Below are positions 1-5,773 of a stretch of 31,610 nt of DNA, piece after piece. This DNA comes from a virus. The notes under the pieces were generated by a model. That model was not told the DNA's origin. It was given only the letters and a program-made list of their open reading frames with translations, and searched no databases. The stretch spans positions 1-31,610 of the IMG/VR virus record IMGVR_UViG_3300026519_000049, one strand, 5' to 3'. The position numbers and the translations under genes were made by a program. Numbering within the stretch: position 1 is the first letter of the stretch; each line of letters starts with the position of its first letter.

Positions 1-285
1 CGATACCGCGGCTGGCGGCGCACCGCCGCCGACGTGGTGCGGATCATGCGCCGCCGCGACACCTGGGACCGGCCCGTGTCGGTGTGGATCGGCGTCGAGG
101 CGGACCGCATCGAGGTCCACGTCGGACCCCACACCCCGACACGACCTCGAGGTCTGCGGGGCGACCTCGACAACTACGGCAAGGCGGTCCTCGACGCGTT
201 GCAGCAGGGCGGGTTGATCGCCGACGACCGCCTCGTCGAGACGATCACCGTGACGTTCGCCACCGGGAGAATCGAGGAGATATGA
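1..285 (+). CDS. RusA-like Holliday junction resolvase, 5' end cut by window
   Basis: The reading frame is open to the left edge, so the N-terminus is missing; 94 residues remain. The box GDLDNYGKAVLDAL followed by ADDRLVETI matches the RusA core (DLDN..KAVLDAL...DD..V), in which the acidic residues bind the catalytic metal. RusA enzymes resolve Holliday junctions and in phages often serve recombination or packaging clean-up. The usual trailing Lys of the family is not evident after DDRLVETITVTF, so activity is not assured. The stop overlaps the next start (ATGA), so the gene belongs to the replication/recombination operon on its right. Confidence 0.75.
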   Translation, partial: RYRGWRRTAADVVRIMRRRDTWDRPVSVWIGVEADRIEVHVGPHTPTRPRGLRGDLDNYGKAVLDALQQGGLIADDRLVETITVTFATGRIEEI

Positions 286-539
286 CGAATAGCGAGTTTG
301 AGCAGAAGTGGCAGAAACTGAAGGAGATCGTCCTTGGAACCGGGGTGATCCCCACTGAGTCGATGCTGGAGTCGGTCGGCCTCCCCACCGACCTGGATTA
401 CGACGTGGTCGAGGAGCAGTTGTTTTCGGTGGACTGTGAGGTCTGCCCCGACTGCGGGTTCTGGGTCGATTCCGGAGAGGTCGCCGAGGTCGAGAACGGG
501 ATGATCGTCTGTCTGGAGTGCGCGGGTGCGACCCGATGA
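282..539 (+). CDS. Small zinc-ribbon-like protein, unknown function
   Basis: An 85-residue acidic protein whose ATG overlaps the preceding stop as ATGA, so it is probably translationally coupled. The C-terminal half holds CEVCPDCGFW and, about 25 residues later, CLEC, an arrangement that suggests a Cys4 zinc ribbon. The first half is predicted helical and has no recognisable domain. I do not recognise a family. Its place between a resolvase and an annealing protein suggests a role in DNA metabolism, but that is inference from position only. Confidence 0.7.
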   Translation: MTNSEFEQKWQKLKEIVLGTGVIPTESMLESVGLPTDLDYDVVEEQLFSVDCEVCPDCGFWVDSGEVAEVENGMIVCLECAGATR

Positions 540-550
540 TTGGAGGCGAT

Positions 551-712
551 ATGACGACACCCGGCAGCATCATCGGCGTCCTCGCAGAAGTCAGGTCGAC
601 GTTCGCCGAGGGGGATCGGGCGGCGGAGCGTGCGTTGCGGGATGATCTGCGGCGCCACCCGAACCTCGCCGCACGGCTCGCCGGCATGACGGAAGGACAT
701 GGTGATGGCTGA
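551..712 (+). CDS. Small hypothetical protein
   Basis: A 53-residue protein rich in Arg, Ala and Glu (RAAERALRDDLRRHPNLAARL), probably helical. The start at 551 is chosen because GGAGG lies four bases upstream. An alternative ATG at 536 would overlap the preceding stop but leaves that ribosome-binding site unused. No family is recognised. It overlaps the start of the next gene by eight bases, in keeping with the tight packing of this operon. Confidence 0.55.
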   Translation: MTTPGSIIGVLAEVRSTFAEGDRAAERALRDDLRRHPNLAARLAGMTEGHGDG

Positions 713-1250
713 TCCGATCCCCTGGTCGGTCGTCCACGAACTCGTCGAGGCGTGGACACCGGTCGACGGTGCCGACTGGGTGGACGGCGACGACGTCGCC
801 GACCTCCTCGGCCTCGCCGACATGGACGACGACCCGGTTACGGTCGTCCATCAGCTCGTCGACCTCGAGGCGAAGCTGGCGGCGGTGGCGGCGACGGTGA
901 AGGCGCTGCGCAGCTGGGCGCAGACGCAGGCGGGCCGTGTGCTGGGTGACGGCGGTGCGGTCCGGGTCGGTGAGACGGTGTGGCGGCGGCAGCGGCGGAA
1001 GGTGGAGCGGTGCATCGACCCGGACGGGTTCTTCGCTTGGGTCCGGTCGGACGACGGCCGCAAACTGGTGGACCGCATCATCAACCCGAACACCGTGCGG
1101 CGTGGGTCGCTGCCGGCGGCGGTGCGGGACACATTCTTCGACGTCGAATGGGCGGCGCCGACCGTGACGGCGATGCCGCTCGACCGGGCGCCGAAGCGGC
1201 TGCAGCAGTTGGCGGACGGGGAGGTCGCTTTCGGCGACCCAGACGACTAA
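705..1250 (+). CDS. Hypothetical protein upstream of the annealing protein
   Basis: A 181-residue protein with no family I can name. Start 705 is preferred over 699 because GGAAGGA at 691-697 is then seven bases away. Residues about 48-75 form an Ala/Leu-rich helix (LVDLEAKLAAVAATVKALRSWAQ). This is followed by a basic stretch (VWRRQRRKVERC) and an aromatic segment, PDGFFAWV. It sits directly upstream of the putative single-strand annealing protein, where phages often carry recombination partners such as exonucleases or nuclease inhibitors. No nuclease motif is visible, so the role stays open. Confidence 0.65.
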   Translation: MADPIPWSVVHELVEAWTPVDGADWVDGDDVADLLGLADMDDDPVTVVHQLVDLEAKLAAVAATVKALRSWAQTQAGRVLGDGGAVRVGETVWRRQRRKVERCIDPDGFFAWVRSDDGRKLVDRIINPNTVRRGSLPAAVRDTFFDVEWAAPTVTAMPLDRAPKRLQQLADGEVAFGDPDD

Positions 1251-1256
1251 CGTCTT

Positions 1257-1280
1257 GACTGGCCGGATCGGAAAGGAGAC
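1257..1280 (+). promoter_or_regulatory. Fourth copy of the shared mRNA leader with strong ribosome-binding site
   Basis: These 24 bases are identical to the 3' part of the three 65-bp promoter-leader copies at 25765, 28079 and 29915, ending in GGAAAGGAGAC. Here the TTGACA/-10 portion is absent. TTGACT at 1255-1260 merges into the leader, so this copy is probably a translation or post-transcriptional element rather than a promoter. It drives the annealing-protein gene, with AAGGAG nine to ten bases before the ATG at 1286. Confidence 0.6.
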
Positions 1281-1285
1281 ACCAC

Positions 1286-1969
1286 ATGGCCATTGACGAG
1301 AAAGCGGCCGCCGAGCTGAGGCGGCCATTCCCACCCGAGGACGTCGACGTCCTCCCGAAACCGTTGCGGCGGAACGCCGAGCGGGCCTGGTGCGACACCT
1401 GCAAGGCGACGCACGGGCAGCCGGCCGTCCACCTCGACTATGTCGGCCATGCCGCCGTCACCGACCGGTTGCTCGCGGTCGACCCCGAATGGTCGTGGGA
1501 GCCGATGGCGACCGACGAACGGGGGTTGCCGGTGATCGGCCGCAACGACGCCGGGCAGGCGACGATGTGGATCCGTCTCACCGTCTGCGGGGTGACCCGC
1601 ATCGGGGTCGGCACCGCGAAAGCCGGGAAGGCGGACGTGGAGAAGGAGCTGATCGGCGACGCGATCCGGAACGCGGCGATGCGGTTCGGCGTCGCGCTCG
1701 ACCTGTGGCGCCGCCACGAACGGCCCGCCAAGACCGGCGGCGACACGGATGGGACTGCTGACGGCGCCGACGGTGGAACGCCGCCGAATCCTGTGGTGGC
1801 GATCAAGGTCGCCGCCGCCGACCGGTGGGGTGTCGACGTCGCCCGGGAGGCGTGGCAGACCCTCTTCCCGGAAGGTGACCCCGAGCCGGACCAGGTGTCT
1901 GGCGGACGGGCCGACGACGTCCTGCTGGCATTGGAGCAGATCGTCACCGAGATTGAGGAGGCACGATGA
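1286..1969 (+). CDS. Rad52-like single-strand annealing protein (putative)
   Basis: A 227-residue protein. Residues about 45-150 carry the block seen in phage Rad52/Sak-type recombinases: HLDYVGHAAVTDRL, then DPEWSWEP, then MWIRLTVCGVTRIGVGTA, and KELIGDAIRNAAMRFGVALDLW. That order (DRL, WSWEP, beta hairpin, Gly/Ala helix RNAAMRFG) is what I recall for this family; I cannot run a profile search. Such proteins anneal complementary single strands during phage recombination. The C-terminal 60 residues are variable and may bind an SSB or nuclease partner. The gene has the strong shared leader at 1257-1280. Its stop overlaps the next ATG. Confidence 0.65.
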   Translation: MAIDEKAAAELRRPFPPEDVDVLPKPLRRNAERAWCDTCKATHGQPAVHLDYVGHAAVTDRLLAVDPEWSWEPMATDERGLPVIGRNDAGQATMWIRLTVCGVTRIGVGTAKAGKADVEKELIGDAIRNAAMRFGVALDLWRRHERPAKTGGDTDGTADGADGGTPPNPVVAIKVAAADRWGVDVAREAWQTLFPEGDPEPDQVSGGRADDVLLALEQIVTEIEEAR

Positions 1970-2154
1970 TCCTTGGGATGCTCGCCGGCGCGTTCGGCCT
2001 CGGATGGGTCGGGATCCTGTCGATCCGGGCGGCGCGGGTCGCCCGCAGCAGACGCCGCCGCCTGGCAGTGGAGGTGGTGGCGATGGCCGCCGCCGCCGCC
2101 GGGTACGGCCTGCTCGTCGTCGCCCTGTCCAGGATGCTGGGGGTCGGGTCGTGA
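1966..2154 (+). CDS. Small two-span membrane protein
   Basis: A 62-residue protein with two hydrophobic segments (about residues 2-22 and 36-57) joined by a very basic loop, RAARVARSRRRRL. By the positive-inside rule the loop should face the cytoplasm and both ends the outside. Its ATG overlaps the stop of the annealing protein, and its own stop overlaps the GTG of the initiator, so it is co-expressed with replication genes. The function is unknown. Anchoring replication to the membrane or superinfection exclusion are guesses; a holin this far from the lysis cassette is unlikely. Confidence 0.65.
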   Translation: MILGMLAGAFGLGWVGILSIRAARVARSRRRRLAVEVVAMAAAAAGYGLLVVALSRMLGVGS

Positions 2155-2903
2155 GCATCCGTCTCGTCGACCTCGCCCTCCGCACCCGGCTCCGACCCGC
2201 CGACAAGCTGGTGTTGGTGGCGATCTGCGACGCCGCATCAGACGACGGGGTCGCCTGGCCGTCCCAGGCGACGTTGGCGGAGAAGGCGTCGACGACCGAC
2301 CGGACCGTCCGTAACGTCCTCCGACGTCTCGCCGACGCCGGGCTGGTGTCGTGGGAGCAGCGGGGTCTCGGCAGGGCGAACCGGTATCTCGTCGACGTCG
2401 AGACGCTGCGCCGCCTGGCGGAAACCGATGCCGGTCCGGACGGGTCGGACCGGCATGGGGGTTCCGGTCCAGACCGGAAACAGGGTTCCGGTCCAGACCG
2501 GAAACAGGGTTCCGGTCCCATAACAGAACCGTCAACAGAACCGTCAACCGAACCGTCATTGGCGCCGGCGGCGCCGACGCGCACCAACGGCCGGGATGTG
2601 CTGTTCGAAGCTGTGGCGGAGGTGTGCGGCATCGACTGGCAGACCGGTCTCACCAAGTCGGAGCGGGGACGGCTCAACCGGGCGGTGCAGGAGCTGCGGG
2701 AGGTCGGCGCCACCCCGGACGAGGTGCGACGCAGAGCGGTCGCCTACCGGATCCGATGGCCCGACATCGACCTCACACCCACCGGCCTGGCGGCGAACTG
2801 GACGAAGGTGACGTCGGCGCTGCCCGACCCGGAGGCTGTCACGTCGGCGCGGCTGCGGATGCGGCCCGACCGGCCCGCGCTGCGGCGGGGGTCGACGCCG
2901 TGA
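2151..2903 (+). CDS. Replication initiator with N-terminal winged helix and embedded origin
   Basis: A 250-residue protein starting at a GTG that overlaps the previous stop. Residues about 1-85 are a winged helix of the phage initiator type: LRPADKLVLVAICDAASDDG, then WPSQATLAEKASTTDRTVRNVLRRLADAGLV, and the wing RGLGRANRYLVD. Residues about 93-136 form a low-complexity linker (GSGPDRKQ and TEPS repeats) encoded by the iterons at 2428-2557. The C-terminal domain (about 145-235) is helical, with LTKSERGRLNRAVQELRE and YRIRWPDIDLTPTGLAANW, resembling the C-terminal parts of DnaD-like proteins. The layout copies lambda O: DNA-binding domain, origin in the linker, partner-binding domain. The next genes supply a likely helicase loader. 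Confidence 0.75.
   Translation: MSIRLVDLALRTRLRPADKLVLVAICDAASDDGVAWPSQATLAEKASTTDRTVRNVLRRLADAGLVSWEQRGLGRANRYLVDVETLRRLAETDAGPDGSDRHGGSGPDRKQGSGPDRKQGSGPITEPSTEPSTEPSLAPAAPTRTNGRDVLFEAVAEVCGIDWQTGLTKSERGRLNRAVQELREVGATPDEVRRRAVAYRIRWPDIDLTPTGLAANWTKVTSALPDPEAVTSARLRMRPDRPALRRGSTP
2428..2557 (+). repeat. Putative replication origin: inverted-repeat iterons plus 12-bp repeats
   Basis: Inside the initiator gene lie three inverted repeats. The first has 11-bp arms (2428-2438 and 2446-2456). The next two are TTCCGGTC-CA-GACCGGAA palindromes (2462-2479 and 2486-2503) in a 24-bp direct repeat starting at 2461, 2485 and, partly, 2509. All share the core CCGGTCC/GACCGG. Immediately downstream, AACAGAACCGTC is repeated three times (2522-2557, the last copy with one change); this stretch is much less GC-rich than its surroundings and could serve as the unwinding element. 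The layout parallels lambda ori within gene O. That it binds the encoded initiator is inference. Confidence 0.7.
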
Positions 2904-3187
2904 CGTGGTGGAGGATCCGCCTCGTCGTCTGGGACGGCGACAACGCCGCCGACGTCGCCGAAGCGCTCGGCATCACCGCGGGGATGGTCATCGGCCAGGC
3001 CGGCACTGCCGGACTCACCACCAGGGTGGTAGGCGACGGCGACGACCCCGCGGCGGTCCTCGAGTTCCTCGGATTACGGCCCGGCGACGGCGTCGCCGTC
3101 GACATCGCCACCGGCCGCCCCGTGGCGCCGATCCGCGCCCGCAACGTGGCCCGGTGGCGGCGGATGATCGGAGGGGCGCTGTCGTGA
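2900..3187 (+). CDS. Hypothetical protein in the replication operon
   Basis: A 95-residue protein read from a GTG overlapping the initiator stop (GTGA). It begins TWWRIRLVVWDGDNAADVAEALGI, contains a glycine/aspartate-rich middle (VVGDGDDPAAVLEFLGLRPGDG) and ends in a basic helix (RARNVARWRRMIGG). No family is recognised. The frame is supported by the perfect GTGA chaining at both ends. It is presumably a replication accessory, by position only. Confidence 0.65.
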   Translation: MTWWRIRLVVWDGDNAADVAEALGITAGMVIGQAGTAGLTTRVVGDGDDPAAVLEFLGLRPGDGVAVDIATGRPVAPIRARNVARWRRMIGGALS

Positions 3188-3543
3188 CATGGGATGAGTT
3201 CTGCGACCTCGTCGACTGGATGGCTGTCCGCTGGCCCGACATGAGCCGCTGGTCCGACCGCCGCCTCGACGCCCTCTGGGAGGATCTCGCCGCCTGGCCC
3301 GCCGGCGGAGTCCGCCAAGCGGTCCGACTGATCTACGAGGACGGCGGCCGGCTCCCCACCGGCGGGCAGATCATCAAAACCTGCCGGGCGCTCGGCCACC
3401 AACCTGCAGCCGACAACGCCGAGCATCGGCACGTCTGGGGGATCGTCGAATGGGAGAACGACCGACCGGACCGGCTCCGCCTCCTAGTGTGCGCCACCTG
3501 CCACACCGAAAAGACCATCGACCCGGCCAAGGAGCTCGTATGA
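3184..3543 (+). CDS. Possible helicase loader-like protein with C-terminal Cys/His cluster
   Basis: A 119-residue protein starting at GTG in a GTGA overlap. Residues 3-70 (WDEFCDLVDWMAVRWPDMSR, then a helix with LWEDLAAWPAGGVRQAVRLIYE, then RLPTGGQIIKTCR) resemble the small helical G39P-type loaders. In these, a helix pair ends with a Pro-x-x-x-x-I segment. The C-terminal part has HRHVW and LLVCATCH, a possible zinc site. Its position directly after an initiator gene fits a helicase-loading role. The match is by eye and remote; no helicase gene is in the window, so the phage may recruit the host DnaB. Confidence 0.45.
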   Translation: MTWDEFCDLVDWMAVRWPDMSRWSDRRLDALWEDLAAWPAGGVRQAVRLIYEDGGRLPTGGQIIKTCRALGHQPAADNAEHRHVWGIVEWENDRPDRLRLLVCATCHTEKTIDPAKELV

Positions 3544-3809
3544 CCCTCCGTATCCGACATGTCGACCCCAACGACCTGACCCCACATCCGGACAACCCAC
3601 GCATCATCGACGATGACGCCAAACGGCGCCTCACCCGCATCATCGACCAGTTCGGGTTCGTCGAACCGCTCGTGGTCAACCGCCGTACCGGCCGCCTCGT
3701 CGGCGGCCATCAGCGCCGCCAGATCGCCATCGACCTCGGCATCGACAAGGTGCCGGTCGTCGAGGTGGACGTCGACGACGACCTGCTGCCGGATCGGGGG
3801 CGGCGATGA
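3540..3809 (+). CDS. Stand-alone ParB/Srx-type N-terminal domain protein
   Basis: An 89-residue protein made up of little more than a ParB-type domain. It carries TPHPDNPRIIDDDAKRRLTRIIDQFGFVEPLVVN (box I region) and then GRLVGGHQRRQIAIDLGIDKVPVVEVD, where GGHQRR stands for the box II G-x-x-R nucleotide-binding motif. In many phages this domain is fused to the N-terminus of a DNA methylase. Here it precedes one as a separate gene, its stop lying in an ATGA overlap. There is no KorB/HTH DNA-binding half, so plasmid-style partitioning is unlikely. A role in DNA modification or nicking is plausible. Confidence 0.8.
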   Translation: MTLRIRHVDPNDLTPHPDNPRIIDDDAKRRLTRIIDQFGFVEPLVVNRRTGRLVGGHQRRQIAIDLGIDKVPVVEVDVDDDLLPDRGRR

Positions 3810-3850
3810 GCGAATGATGGCCGGACACCCCGGCGACCATCGACTACCTG

Positions 3851-4936
3851 GTGGGCGACGTGTTCGACGTCCTCGCCGACATGGACGACCGGTCGGTCGA
3901 CCTCATCCTCACCTCCCCACCGTTCCTCGCCGTCCGCTCATATCTGCCCGACGATCATCCGGACAAGCATCTCGAGATCGGGCAGGAACCGGACCCGGCC
4001 GCCTTCGTCGACACACTGCTACGGCTCGCAGCCGAATGGCGGCGGGTCCTCGCCCCATATGGGTCGCTCGTCGTCGAGCTCGGCGATACCTACACGACCG
4101 ACGACGCGGCCGGCTGGCCGATGCGGAAGTCGTTGGCGATGGTGCCGGAACTGTTCCGGATCGCGCTCGCCTACGGCATCCATCCCCTCACCGGCGCCGA
4201 GTCGCCGGCCGGGAGGTGGCTGGTGCGGAACGTGGTCCGGTGGGTGCGGCCGAACCCGCCGGTCGGTGCGCTCGGAGACAAGTTCCGGCCCGCGACCACC
4301 GACATCGTCGTCGCATGCACCTCCGCCGACAGGTGGTTCGACCTCGACGCCGTCCGCACCGCCCCCAGATCGGATCCGACGAAGCCTGCGATGTCGAACC
4401 GGAAAGCCCGCGAGGTCGACGACCCACGGATCCTGTCGAAGGCCAACGGGTCGGGGGAGTGGCATCCTGGCGGTGTGCCGCCGTTGGATTGGTGGGAGAT
4501 CCCACCGGGCGGATACGAAGGCGCCCACTACGCTGTCTGGCCGCCGAAACTGCTCGTCGTTCCCATCCAGTCGATGTGCCCCCGCCGGGTGTGCCGCACC
4601 TGCGGGGAGCCGTCACGCCGCATCGTCCATAGGGAACGGATGGCCGACCCGGTCCGACACGAAGGGCAGAAGAACCATCCGGCCGCGAACCCGAGATCCG
4701 GGTTCTTCGACCCGCCACCCACAGACTGGCGATACAGGCCGGAGACGGTCGGATGGACCGACTGTGGCCACGACGACTGGCGGCGTGGTGTCGTCCTCGA
4801 CCCGTTCGCCGGCACCGGAACCACCCTCGCGGTCGCCCACGGCCACGGGAGGTCCGCCATCGGCATCGACCTCGACGAACGGAACCGCAGATTGGCGGCC
4901 GAACGGATCGGCCCCCTCTTCTTCACTCAGCGGTAA
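3851..4936 (+). CDS. Beta-class DNA amino-methyltransferase, start uncertain
   Basis: An SAM-dependent N4-cytosine or N6-adenine DNA methyltransferase of 361 residues. Motif IV is VDLILTSPPF near residue 20 and motif I is VVLDPFAGTGTT near residue 315, followed by GRSAIGIDLDERN. The order IV then I, with the target-recognition region between, defines the beta class. CPRRVCRTCGEP looks like a zinc knuckle. The GTG at 3851 has no ribosome-binding site and clips the first strand of the fold. The operon-style ATG at 3806 (ATGA overlap with the ParB gene) meets an in-frame TGA at 3815 after Met-Ser-Glu, and the frame then continues WPDTPATIDYLVGDV. The start may therefore be disrupted or recoded. 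It probably protects phage DNA against restriction. Confidence 0.8.
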   Translation: MGDVFDVLADMDDRSVDLILTSPPFLAVRSYLPDDHPDKHLEIGQEPDPAAFVDTLLRLAAEWRRVLAPYGSLVVELGDTYTTDDAAGWPMRKSLAMVPELFRIALAYGIHPLTGAESPAGRWLVRNVVRWVRPNPPVGALGDKFRPATTDIVVACTSADRWFDLDAVRTAPRSDPTKPAMSNRKAREVDDPRILSKANGSGEWHPGGVPPLDWWEIPPGGYEGAHYAVWPPKLLVVPIQSMCPRRVCRTCGEPSRRIVHRERMADPVRHEGQKNHPAANPRSGFFDPPPTDWRYRPETVGWTDCGHDDWRRGVVLDPFAGTGTTLAVAHGHGRSAIGIDLDERNRRLAAERIGPLFFTQR

Positions 4937-4941
4937 GAGGG
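4914..4941. terminator. Possible bidirectional terminator at convergent gene ends
   Basis: CCCTCTT (4914-4920) and AAGAGGG (4935-4941) form a 7-bp stem around a 14-base loop that contains both stop codons of the converging operons. No T-tract follows on either strand. Actinobacterial terminators often lack one, but stem stability here is modest, so the call is tentative. Confidence 0.35.
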
Positions 4942-5190
4942 TGGGTTGGTGTCCAACCCCAGCGAGAGGATCCGGTTGATCCACGGCCAGCGGCGACCCG
5001 CCTCATTCACCAGGCCGGTCACCACCGCTACCAGCACCGCGAACGCGCCAGCCTCCAACGCCGACCGGTCCACCGTCACACCCTGATCCGCAACCCAATC
5101 CAGGATCGGGGTCGCCCACGTCACCGCGGCGGCGACCACCACCTGCACCGCCGTCCGCACAGCAGCCACCACAACGTCACGCACCGTCAC
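4927..5190 (-). CDS. Membrane protein, candidate holin
   Basis: An 87-residue protein with two hydrophobic stretches: about residues 6-30 (VVVAAVRTAVQVVVAAAVTW) and about 45-62 (LEAGAFAVLVAVVTGLV). Between them lies a polar turn, and a polar, basic tail follows. GTG 5190 is chosen because GAGGAGG stands six bases upstream; GTG 5205 is the longer alternative. It is the last gene of the leftward late operon, close to the endolysin, and small size with two spans fits a class II holin. The single-span protein at 5443 is the competing holin candidate. Its stop overlaps the end of the opposing methyltransferase gene by 10 bp. Confidence 0.6.
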   Translation of the reverse strand: MTVRDVVVAAVRTAVQVVVAAAVTWATPILDWVADQGVTVDRSALEAGAFAVLVAVVTGLVNEAGRRWPWINRILSLGLDTNPPSYR

Positions 5191-5446
5191 AACCAACCTC
5201 CTCACCGTCCATCATATCCTCCGGGTCGATCCAGACGAGGCGGGTGGCGCCGCCATGCCCATGCACCGCCACCACGTCGTCCACCGACGACCACACACAC
5301 GTCTGCGCCACCTCCGCATCCCACCTCGTCACCGCCGCCCCATCGCCGAACACCACCCCGTAGGCGACCACCCCGATCCCGGACACGCCGGTCGGGTCAC
5401 GGTCACGGACCAGCCGAAAGCGGCGTGGCCGCAGACCACGTCTCAT
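5177..5446 (-). CDS. Small conserved-looking phage protein in the lysis region
   Basis: An 89-residue protein starting MRRGLRPRRFRLVRDRDPTG, with SGIGVVAYGVVFGDGAAVTRWD, SSVDDVVAVHGHGGATRLVWIDPED and an acidic end. The pattern (basic start, FRLVRD.D.SGVSGTGVVA, HGHGGATR) is one I associate with small hypothetical proteins found near lysis or tail genes of actinobacteriophages, with no known role. ATG 5446 overlaps the stop of the upstream gene (ATGA at 5443-5446). No membrane segment is seen. Confidence 0.6.
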   Translation of the reverse strand: MRRGLRPRRFRLVRDRDPTGVSGIGVVAYGVVFGDGAAVTRWDAEVAQTCVWSSVDDVVAVHGHGGATRLVWIDPEDMMDGEEVGCDGA

Positions 5447-5772
5447 ATCGGTGTCCCCTCCGGGTCCTCCCCCACAGGCCATCCCGGTCGGATCCCCTCG
5501 ATCATCAGCCGCTCCAACGTCCGCTGCACATCCGACAGCTGACGTTGCAGTCCGGCGAGCTCCGCCTCGAGATGTTCCCCGGTCCGTTCGATCCTCACCA
5601 CCCGGTCATGCAGGCTGTGGCCGTCGTTGGGGCGGAATTGCGAGGCGATCTCGACGAGGATCGGGGTGGCGTCGGACAGGCGGGCGACGGGGACGACGAT
5701 CCGCCACCACACCACCGACATGGCGGCCATCCCGGTGGCGACCCCGATGACGATCTGCAGCCACATCGGCAT
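5443..5772 (-). CDS. Single-span membrane protein with coiled coil (DUF2746-like)
   Basis: A 109-residue protein with one N-terminal membrane helix (MWLQIVIGVATGMAAMSVVW and onward to about residue 30). A long charged helical part follows, with heptad spacing (DRVVRIERTGEHLEAELAGLQRQLSDVQRTLERLM), and a Pro/Gly tail ends it. Mycobacteriophages carry proteins of this layout beside the lysin, some annotated DUF2746, and they have been proposed as holins or lysis accessory proteins. The ATG at 5772 lies just before the endolysin stop at 5774. Whether this protein or the 87-residue protein downstream is the holin cannot be settled here. Confidence 0.65.
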   Translation of the reverse strand: MPMWLQIVIGVATGMAAMSVVWWRIVVPVARLSDATPILVEIASQFRPNDGHSLHDRVVRIERTGEHLEAELAGLQRQLSDVQRTLERLMIEGIRPGWPVGEDPEGTPI

Positions 5773-5773
5773 G

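Noticed and set aside
3540-3809. ParB as a sign of a plasmid-like prophage
   Set aside because: Only the N-terminal domain is present, with no DNA-binding half, no ParA and no centromere-like repeats.
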